A stretch of DNA of 6,262 bases from Pseudomonadota bacterium (GTDB lineage Bacteria > Desulfobacterota > DSM-4660 > Desulfatiglandales > B25-G16), in assembly GCA_030633645.1 (NCBI GenBank), contig DAOVRY010000054.1, positions 1 through 6,262 of the forward strand. Reading direction: 5' to 3'. Shown piece by piece: positions 1 to 4,995 of the stretch; position 1 is the first letter of the stretch; each line of letters starts with the position of its first letter. The notes under the pieces are model-generated. The model worked only from the letters and a program-made list of their open reading frames with translations, searched no databases and had not been told where the DNA came from. The translations under genes and the position numbers were made by a program.

Positions 1-25
1 CAAGTTATAAAGGAGGTCATGGCTG

Positions 26-89
26 TTTTTGAAAGGCCTGCCCGCCATCGCTCTCGCTCAGGCGAGGCGGGCGGGCGATATCTCAAAAA
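26..89. repeat. Nested GC-rich hairpin element
   Basis: Three collinear stems fold on each other. TTTTTGA (26-32) pairs with TCAAAAA (83-89). The 11-base GC arm at 36-46 pairs with 66-76, with one G-T wobble. TCGC (48-51) pairs with GCGA (62-65), leaving a loop of about 10 bases. All of this is read directly from the sequence. The word CCTGCCCGCC at its core recurs at 2198-2207 in the gap between rpsA and sppA, which suggests a dispersed REP-like family. No gene overlaps it. Its role (folded RNA, terminator or selfish palindrome) is unknown. The nearest gene to the left is outside the window, so it could also be that gene's 3' hairpin: the run of A at 85-92 would read as T on the minus strand. 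Confidence 0.6.
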
Positions 90-108
90 AAATTCCACCG
101 GATCTTGC

Positions 109-191
109 AGTGGCCAAATATGTGGGGTTTACACCTCTGAAGCCCTGGGAGTCTCCGTCTGGTTCACCTAAACCCCACACATTTGACCACC
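109..191. repeat. Long imperfect inverted repeat, intergenic
   Basis: Positions 112-131 and 169-188 are reverse complements at 18 of 20 positions, with the conserved core TGTGGGGTTTA facing TAAACCCCACA. The arms extend outward to 109 and 191. The two internal mismatches (114/186 and 120/180) are C-A and A-C pairs on the plus strand but G-U pairs on the minus strand, so a minus-strand RNA would form an almost unbroken stem. The 37-base loop has further short pairing (139-144 with 161-165). It lies just right of the GC-rich hairpin, and both may belong to one ~190-base mobile or structural element. No coding sequence is evident, and the family is not recognised. Confidence 0.6.
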
Positions 192-506
192 TCCCTTGAA
201 CCTTATAGATAGCGCCTTGAGAAAATGGGCATGGCCGGATAGAGGTAATTAAATATGTTCTCTAACCAATATACCATTGAGTAAACACTTTTGAACGATA
301 CTAAAAAATTGTGACAGTATACTCTAGACAAAACAGTTATGGCGAAGTAAATATATAATTAAGTGGCTCGCTTGGCAACCAAATTGACATCTCGCAACGC
401 ATGAGTCAGGATCTGGCTTGCACAAAACGTTACTCTGAACTCTGAGTTCTTTGAAAGCATCGTCTAGCTATGAAAACCCCCACATCCACCACAAGGGAGA
501 AAACCT
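192..506. other. Gene-free AT-rich leader before the YciO-type gene
   Basis: No credible coding frame or RNA gene was found here. Visible items are a perfect TATAAT at 354-359 without a good -35 at 16-18 bases, a perfect TTGACA at 384-389 without a matching -10, and a near-palindrome at 437-449 (GAACTCTGAGTTC). The ribosome-binding site of the downstream gene closes the region at about 495-499. Part of it is likely 5' untranslated leader and promoter DNA, but no element can be assigned firmly. Confidence 0.45.
354..359 (+). promoter_or_regulatory. Possible -10 box for the YciO-type gene
   Basis: The hexamer is a perfect TATAAT on the coding strand of the downstream gene, about 150 bases before its start codon. 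The bases where a -35 should sit (331-336) do not match TTGACA, and there is no TG extension. The call rests on the -10 alone in AT-rich DNA and could be chance. Confidence 0.25.
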
Positions 507-1094
507 ATGCTTTTATTAATCAATCCGGACAATCCACAAAAAAGGCTTATTAGCAAGGTTGTTGAAGTGTTGGAGCAAGGTGGCCTCATAATCTATCCAA
601 CGGATACGTTCTACGGTATCGGTTGTGATGTCTTTAACAAAAGATCAATACGGCGCATATACCAGCTTAAAAAGAGGCCGCTGTCAAAGCCATTTTCCTT
701 TGTATGTGCCAATCTGAAAGATATCAGTCTGTATGCCCAGGTCTCGAATAATGCCTATAGAATTATGAAGAGAACCCTTCCAGGGCCTTATACCTTTGTA
801 TTAGAGGGAACCAGGCTGGTACCCAGGCTCATGCTCACCTCCAGAAAAACCGTGGGCATACGGGTACCCAACAACAAGATCTGTCTGGCTATCGTTGAGC
901 GTTTGGGCCGACCTATTATTAGCACCAGTATCAACTTAGAAGAGCCTTCGATAATCCATGATACCTATTTTTCTTTCGTGGAAACAGTTATTGATGGGGG
1001 AGTTATTTCATATGAACCTTCCACGGTAGTTTCCTTGGTAGACGATAATCCGGAGATAATCAGGGAAGGAAAAGGGGAGATTAATTTTCTTTAA
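507..1094 (+). CDS. Sua5/YciO/YrdC-family protein (L-threonylcarbamoyladenylate synthase-like)
   Basis: This is a cytoplasmic protein of 195 residues, a single YrdC fold without the C-terminal Sua5 domain. Family members of the TsaC/Sua5 type make threonylcarbamoyl-AMP from threonine, bicarbonate and ATP, the first step of tRNA t6A37 synthesis. Visible landmarks are the N-terminal INPDNPQ, typical of the YciO branch; GGLIIYPTDTFYGIGCD (25-41); KKRPLSKPFSFVC (55-67); GPYTFVLEGT (93-102); KTVGIRVPNN (114-123); STSIN (139-143); and a C-terminal IIREGKGEI. Overall similarity, including the start and the PGPYTF region, is to YciO, whose role is less certain than that of TsaC. However, the K-x-R (55, 57) and S-x-N (141, 143) residues associated with active TsaC/Sua5 are present. 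The ATG is preceded by GGGAG (495-499) with 7 bases of spacing. Its stop overlaps the convergent sppA stop. Family assignment is near certain; the exact subfamily and activity are inferred. Confidence 0.93.
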   Translation: MLLLINPDNPQKRLISKVVEVLEQGGLIIYPTDTFYGIGCDVFNKRSIRRIYQLKKRPLSKPFSFVCANLKDISLYAQVSNNAYRIMKRTLPGPYTFVLEGTRLVPRLMLTSRKTVGIRVPNNKICLAIVERLGRPIISTSINLEEPSIIHDTYFSFVETVIDGGVISYEPSTVVSLVDDNPEIIREGKGEINFL

Positions 1095-1999
1095 TCAGAT
1101 ACGCCTACGTCTCCGTTCCAGCGGTACTCGAGGATCCCGGAAGGGCGATCAATCCTGTTCATAAGGGCGTCGAATAAATCCTTGAATAGCAAATTCCACA
1201 AAAGGGACCTTCTTTTTTTCACAGGATAGACCAATTTTACCTTTCCCCTGATATGAGCCATGCTCTTGGCCACATCAACAGCATCCTGGAAATTGCCGAG
1301 AGAATCCACGAGGCCTAACCTTTTGGCTTCTCTGCCTGAGAAGATTCTGCCGTCAGCCAGCTCAAGCACTTTTTCTTCGGGCATATTCCTTCCTTGAGAG
1401 ACAGCAGTTACGAACTGATTCTGGATATCTTCTAAAAGGCGGCTAAGTATCTCTCTCTCTTCCTTAGTCATCTTTCTATTGGGCGAACCGATATCCTTGA
1501 ACTCGCCACTCTTAATCACCTGCATTTCTACCCCGATCTTTCTGAGCAGTTCCTCGACCCTCACGAACTCCATAAGGACTCCAATGCTGCCGGTAAGGGT
1601 CCCCGGGTTGGCAACTATAGAATCGGCGGCTGATGCAACATAGTAGCCACCAGATGCGGCTACGGATCCGAGAGAGGCTATCACCTTTTTTGTCTTTGTA
1701 GCTCTCCTTGTCTCGGTGTATATCTCCTGTGAAGGACCTACTCCACCGCCGGGAGAGTTTATCCTCAAGATTATGGCCTTGATTTGCTTATCATCCCTGA
1801 ACGCTATCAATTGCTCAGTGATGGCATCCGCATCCCTTATGACCCCATTGATGGGAATCACGCCTATCTTGTTACTGAATGATAGAGTAAGGGTAGAGCG
1901 GGAGAGCGAGAGAACAATAGCCATGAGGGTGCCAAAACAGAGAATGGCTATACCCAGTATAATAAGGACTAATGTGATAGGACGATTGGTCTTAGCCAT
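1091..1999 (-). CDS. sppA: Signal peptide peptidase SppA (serine protease, S49)
   Basis: This 302-residue membrane-anchored serine protease degrades signal peptides left in the membrane after secretion. It is the short form (one protease domain), like the SppA of Bacillus and many deltaproteobacteria, and not the ~600-residue double-domain E. coli form. A single hydrophobic anchor spans about residues 8-31. The protease domain follows, with NSPGGGVGPS (81-90) near the oxyanion hole. The nucleophile is Ser116 in GSVAASGGYY (111-120), and the general base is Lys168 in SGEFKDIGSPNR (164-175). GRIFSGREAKRLGLVDSLG (217-235) is the usual C-terminal family motif. Both catalytic residues are present, so the enzyme looks intact. 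The start at 1999 is chosen because the next Met would remove most of the anchor; no good Shine-Dalgarno is seen before it. It lies downstream of rpsA on the same strand but is separated by a repeat-filled gap of about 590 bases. As I recall, the rpsA-sppA pairing is common in deltaproteobacteria. Confidence 0.95.
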   Translation of the reverse strand: MAKTNRPITLVLIILGIAILCFGTLMAIVLSLSRSTLTLSFSNKIGVIPINGVIRDADAITEQLIAFRDDKQIKAIILRINSPGGGVGPSQEIYTETRRATKTKKVIASLGSVAASGGYYVASAADSIVANPGTLTGSIGVLMEFVRVEELLRKIGVEMQVIKSGEFKDIGSPNRKMTKEEREILSRLLEDIQNQFVTAVSQGRNMPEEKVLELADGRIFSGREAKRLGLVDSLGNFQDAVDVAKSMAHIRGKVKLVYPVKKRRSLLWNLLFKDLFDALMNRIDRPSGILEYRWNGDVGVSD

Positions 2000-2120
2000 G
2001 AAATGGTATCTTTACCTTTTATGGCGAAAAATGAAGGTTCAAAACAGGTATCTGTAATGGGGTTACCGAGCACTGAATAAAGATCACCTGCTATGAGGAC
2101 TCGTTGTCTTTGGGGTAGGC

Positions 2121-2155
2121 GTTCACAGGTTCGGAGTTCACCGTTTAGGGTTACC
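2121..2155. repeat. Degenerate heptamer repeat stretch (GGTTCNN-like)
   Basis: GTTC, GTTT or GTTA words start at 2121, 2129, 2136, 2143 and 2150, so four of the five copies keep a 7-base period. The unit resembles the reverse complement of the clean TGAACCN heptamer found at 2518-2589. It may be a decayed array of the same family; with so short a unit, chance cannot be excluded. Confidence 0.35.
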
Positions 2156-2184
2156 TTTCTATCGTTGACCTTGCTCGTAAGCCA

Positions 2185-2217
2185 GCAGGTGCTTGACCTG
2201 CCCGCCACCTGCCCGCT
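2185..2217. repeat. GC-rich hairpin and tandem 11-mer (CCTGCCCGC family)
   Basis: GCAGGT (2185-2190) and ACCTGC (2196-2201) form a perfect 6-base stem with a 5-base loop. The right arm begins a tandem 11-mer: ACCTGCCCGCC (2196-2206) followed by ACCTGCCCGCT (2207-2217), identical at 10 of 11 positions. The same core word lies in the hairpin at 36-76, so the two sites probably belong to one dispersed intergenic repeat family. No function can be read from the sequence. Confidence 0.5.
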
Positions 2218-2465
2218 CGTGCCATAACACCGATTTGTTTCTTCAACCATGCCCTGAACAGCCCCAATAACTTGTTCTTTCCATATATTCTCAGGTCTCG
2301 CATGGCAGGCGGGTGAAACCTCTATCATACACACTGAAACTCAGCATTCGTCGCAAGCAGACTTGACCTTCTTTGTCAGGTTATAGACCTTGTGAGTTAA
2401 CTCCCCGGCTAACTGCCATGCCTAAATGTCCTCAAATTGTTCTATTCTCATGCGTTTTCCGTTAT

Positions 2466-2493
2466 GGGTTCTGGGTTCAGCGTTCTGGGTTCA
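2466..2493 (-). repeat. Heptamer array, left arm (complement of TGAACCN)
   Basis: Four consecutive 7-base units occur: GGGTTCT, GGGTTCA, GCGTTCT, GGGTTCA. They are the reverse complement of the units in the array at 2518-2589, which lies 24 bases away, so the two arrays face each other and can form a long stem in RNA or single-stranded DNA. The strand given marks this opposite orientation. Confidence 0.65.
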
Positions 2494-2517
2494 GATTTTC
2501 GATAAACTCCAAACATC

Positions 2518-2589
2518 CGAACCCCCAACCCTGAACCTTGAACCATGAACCTTGAACCCCTAACCTCTGAACCGTGAACCCGTGAACGG
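2518..2589 (+). repeat. Heptamer tandem array TGAACCN, right arm
   Basis: About ten units with consensus TGAACCN are present. Seven in exact 7-base register run from 2518 to 2566, then after one extra base two further clean units (2568-2581), and a last partial unit (2583-2589). A 13-base word TGAACCTTGAACC is repeated exactly at 2532 and 2546. The array ends directly against the rpsA stop codon (2590-2592), so it forms the start of the rpsA 3' untranslated region. With the left arm it could fold into a 3' hairpin; no T-run follows on the minus strand, so a standard intrinsic terminator is not supported. Confidence 0.7.
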
Positions 2590-4719
2590 TTACTCTTTGG
2601 GAGAGCCTTTTTCTTTTGAAGATGCCTTTTTCTTTGAAGATGCCTTTTTCTCTGAAGATGTGACTTCTTCTACCAAGGATTCTTTCTCTTTAGCGGTAGA
2701 CTCTGCTTTTTCCGTGGATGCTTTTTTTGCTGGCGCGTCATCAGATCCGACTCCTGCTGGCTCTTGCTTGCCTGTGACCTCTTCTACCAAGGATTCTTTC
2801 TCTTTAGCGGTAGACTTTGCTTTTTCCGTGGATGCTTCTTCTGCTGGCGTGTCATCAGATCCGACTCCTGGTGGCTCTTCCTTGCCTGTGACCTCTTCTC
2901 CTTTCTCTGAGGGGAGATTGGCATGCGCTTCTTCCATTTTTTCTTTAATAAGCAGCCCAAACGTGGAAGGGGTCTCTTTCACGTCATCCTCGTAATTGTC
3001 ATAGATATCTGTGAATTCCTTGTCTTGGAGTTTTCGGATGGAGAGGCCGATTTTTTTGTCCTGTTTGGAAACGTGTACGACGAGAGCCTGAATAACGTCG
3101 TCGATCTGGAATTTGCCGAGGGAAGAGCTAGACTTACTCTTACTTATCTCGGAAGAATGAATGAGGCCCTCTATCCCCTCTTCAAGCTCCACAAATATGC
3201 CAAAATCGGTGATATTGGTAACCCTTCCGGTCACCTTGGTGCCCATCTTGTATTTTTCGGGGATGTCCTCCCAGGGGTCCTTGGTTAGTTGCTTTATACC
3301 CAGCGAGAAACGCTCATTGTCCTTGGATATAGATAGCACCTTTGCCTGGACCTCGTCCGCCTTCTTATAGAGTTCACCAGGATGCTTAATCTTCTTGGTC
3401 CAGGAGATATCAGAAATGTGAACGAGCCCATCAATGTCCTCATCTATGCCGATAAATATCCCAAAATCGGTAATGTTTTTTATGCGACCTTCAATAATGG
3501 TGCCCACAGGATATTTTTCCGCAATGAGATCCCAGGGATTCGGCTTAACCTGTTTCATCCCCAATGAGACTCTCTTGTTTCCAGCATCGAGATTGAGCAC
3601 TACTGCCTCAAGCTCCTCCCCAACGCTCACTATCTGGGAGGGGTGTTTGACCTTCTTCGTCCAGGACATCTCTGAGATATGGATCAGGCCTTCTATGCCT
3701 TCTTCTATCTCTACAAATGCGCCATAATCGGTAAGGTTGACTACACGGCCGATGACCTTTGTGCCTACGGGGAACCTGGTATTTGCATCGACCCAGGGAT
3801 CGGGTTTGAGTTGCTTGAGACCAAGGGACACTCTCTCTCGCTCCTTATCAAAGTTAATGACCTTAACCGTTATTTCGTCTCCGATCTTGTACATTGAAGA
3901 CGGATGAGCAACCCTGCCCCAAGACATATCCGTAATGTGGAGGAGCCCATCGAGGCCGCCAAGATCTATAAAGAGACCATAGTCAGTAATATTCTTGACC
4001 GTTCCCGTGAAGATGGATCCTTCCTCGATGAGAGCAAGTGTCTTGGCTTTCTGTTTCATTCTCCCGGCTTCAAGAATGGCCCTTCGAGAGATAATGATAT
4101 TATTCCGCTTTTTATTATACTTGAGGATTTTCAGCTCCATTACCTGGCCTACTAGGGCATCAAGGTTCCTAATGGGGTGAAGATCAATCTGGGAGCCGGG
4201 TAGAAATGCCGGAAGGCCGATATCTACAGAGAGACCTCCTTTGACTTTGGAGATTACCTTTCCCTGAATGGTGCCATCACTATTATAAACATCCCGGATA
4301 TGATCCCACACCTTTATCTTCTTGGCCCGTTCCATGGAAAGCATTACGCGGCCATCCTCATTCTCTTTTCTCTCTAAAACAACATCGATCTTATCCCCTG
4401 TTTTGGCTGCTATGTTTCCATCTGGGTCTTTGAACTCGTTAATGGGGATACCGCCTTCCGATTTATAACCGATGTCCACCAACACAAACTCGTCCTCGAT
4501 CTTGATAATCTCTCCTGTGATGAGTTCGCCTTCCTGGATTTGTTTCAGGCTCCCTTCGTACATCTCTTCCATGGTCATTTCTGGAGATTCTTGTTTCACG
4601 GCGCTCACGTCATCAGGAGTATCACCCTTTTTTTCATCCGACTTTTCTGTGTCCAATCCGGTGTCTTCTTCAGTTATATTCTTAGTCTCTTCTTTTATTT
4701 CTTCTGTTGGTTCACCCAT
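2590..4719 (-). CDS. rpsA: 30S ribosomal protein S1 with extended repetitive C-terminal tail
   Basis: This 709-residue S1 protein delivers mRNA to the 30S subunit during translation initiation and acts in the cytoplasm on the ribosome. Six S1 RNA-binding repeats are visible, at about residues 64-133, 149-214, 233-305, 318-391, 405-477 and 492-564. Repeats 3-5 carry the typical G-L-x-H-I-(S/T)-(D/E)-x-S-W motif near 258-267, 344-353 and 431-440. In repeat 6 it is degenerate, with HSSEIS and no Trp. The N-terminal ~58 residues are acidic and probably disordered. Residues from about 575 form a long low-complexity tail: two 38-residue tandem repeats (608-645, 646-683) and three hexapeptides (SSEKKA, SSKKKA, SSKEKG; 688-705). 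Typical bacterial S1 is about 550-600 residues, so both ends are extended. The ATG is supported by GAGGGGG at 4730-4736, 10 bases upstream. A promoter lies at 4772-4800. The core function is certain; the role of the tail is unknown. Confidence 0.97.
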   Translation of the reverse strand: MGEPTEEIKEETKNITEEDTGLDTEKSDEKKGDTPDDVSAVKQESPEMTMEEMYEGSLKQIQEGELITGEIIKIEDEFVLVDIGYKSEGGIPINEFKDPDGNIAAKTGDKIDVVLERKENEDGRVMLSMERAKKIKVWDHIRDVYNSDGTIQGKVISKVKGGLSVDIGLPAFLPGSQIDLHPIRNLDALVGQVMELKILKYNKKRNNIIISRRAILEAGRMKQKAKTLALIEEGSIFTGTVKNITDYGLFIDLGGLDGLLHITDMSWGRVAHPSSMYKIGDEITVKVINFDKERERVSLGLKQLKPDPWVDANTRFPVGTKVIGRVVNLTDYGAFVEIEEGIEGLIHISEMSWTKKVKHPSQIVSVGEELEAVVLNLDAGNKRVSLGMKQVKPNPWDLIAEKYPVGTIIEGRIKNITDFGIFIGIDEDIDGLVHISDISWTKKIKHPGELYKKADEVQAKVLSISKDNERFSLGIKQLTKDPWEDIPEKYKMGTKVTGRVTNITDFGIFVELEEGIEGLIHSSEISKSKSSSSLGKFQIDDVIQALVVHVSKQDKKIGLSIRKLQDKEFTDIYDNYEDDVKETPSTFGLLIKEKMEEAHANLPSEKGEEVTGKEEPPGVGSDDTPAEEASTEKAKSTAKEKESLVEEVTGKQEPAGVGSDDAPAKKASTEKAESTAKEKESLVEEVTSSEKKASSKKKASSKEKGSPKE
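2605..2658 (-). repeat. Three 18-base tandem repeats at the end of rpsA
   Basis: Units at 2605-2622, 2623-2640 and 2641-2658 encode SSKEKG, SSKKKA and SSEKKA. The last two differ at one base. The peptide is strongly basic and low in complexity, resembling Lys/Ser/Ala-rich nucleic-acid-binding tails. Copy number may vary between strains through slippage; this is inferred. Confidence 0.8.
2671..2898 (-). repeat. 114-base tandem duplication in the rpsA tail
   Basis: The units 2671-2784 and 2785-2898 are in direct tandem and, by my alignment, identical at 108 of 114 bases. Each encodes 38 residues beginning EEVTGK and ending KEKESLV, and the start of a third copy (EEVT) follows at residue 684. 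The duplication is in frame and recent. All six base differences fall at first codon positions and change the amino acid (E/Q, P/A, T/A, E/K, E/K, K/E). Confidence 0.9.
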
Positions 4720-4771
4720 TAACTTCTATCCCCCTCATAAAAATTTTGTCTGACAAGAAATACAGATTGTT

Positions 4772-4800
4772 TCTATAACAAAAGAATTACGAAAATTCAA
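4772..4800 (-). promoter_or_regulatory. Probable sigma-70 promoter of rpsA
   Basis: On the minus strand TTGAAT (4795-4800) and TATAGA (4772-4777) are separated by exactly 17 bases, and TGT just before the -10 gives an extended -10 element. The predicted transcript would start near 4765, giving a leader of about 45 bases before the rpsA ATG. Both hexamers match consensus at four of six or better, and the position fits a strongly expressed ribosomal gene. Confidence 0.6.
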
Positions 4801-4813
4801 CCTCTTATTTGCC

Positions 4814-4838
4814 TTTAGGGGAGTTTTTGTCCCCTAAA
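4814..4838. promoter_or_regulatory. Perfect operator-like palindrome upstream of the rpsA promoter
   Basis: TTTAGGGGA (4814-4822) and TCCCCTAAA (4830-4838) are exact 9-base reverse complements around a 7-base loop. The element ends 13 bases upstream of the rpsA -35, a position suited to an activator or regulator site. On neither strand is it followed by a T-run, which argues against an intrinsic terminator for the acyl-CoA dehydrogenase transcript. The binding protein, if any, is unknown. Confidence 0.5.
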
Positions 4839-4995
4839 TGCTCCGTTTTGCAAACAGGTTGCTGCAGAAATCCTTTTGACACGAAGGGAAAAAAGGTTTG
4901 GGCGGTAGCCTCCTAAGAAGCGGCAGGCTAAATTTGGGCAGAAGAGGGGTTATGCAAAGGTCTCTTCTTGTGCTTGGAGGGAGTGGTGTCTATTA

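Larger units (their letters stand above)
2000..2589. other. Repeat-rich gene-free gap between rpsA and sppA
   Basis: I find no credible gene in these ~590 bases. The longest open frame (minus strand, about 1969-2334) has no recognisable domain, no good ribosome-binding site and runs through GC-rich repeats into sppA. What the gap holds is a degenerate 7-base-period stretch (2121-2155), a GC-rich hairpin with a tandem 11-mer (2185-2217), a related GC word in the opposite sense near 2303-2313, a perfect palindrome GAGTTAACTC (2394-2403), and facing heptamer arrays (2466-2589). No clear promoter for sppA was found, so sppA may depend on read-through from rpsA or on a promoter I cannot see. Confidence 0.55.

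Noticed and set aside
112..188. Integron attC site
   Set aside because: The arms are long and nearly perfect, but no clear RYYYAAC/GTTRRRY core sites or gene-cassette context are present.
384..389. Perfect TTGACA -35 box before the YciO-type gene
   Set aside because: No acceptable -10 lies 15-19 bases downstream, so no promoter is called from it.
1969..2334. Open frame of 121 codons on the minus strand overlapping the start of sppA
   Set aside because: No recognisable domain, no ribosome-binding site, low-complexity and repeat-derived content (GC 11-mers, heptamer-like tract), and overlap with the sppA start. Treated as chance.
2466..2589. CRISPR array
   Set aside because: The units are 7 bases in direct tandem without spacers, and no cas gene is present.
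2582..2995. Plus-strand frame of 137 codons, Ser/Phe-rich, repetitive
   Set aside because: It is the antisense shadow of the repeat-bearing rpsA tail; its repeats come from the 114-base and 18-base duplications.
4889..4930. Possible terminator after the acyl-CoA dehydrogenase: stem TAGCCT/AGGCTA (4906-4911, 4925-4930) with six Ts at 4894-4889 on the minus strand
   Set aside because: The stem is only 6 bases with a 13-base loop, and the T-run begins 11 bases beyond the stem, too far for a standard intrinsic terminator.
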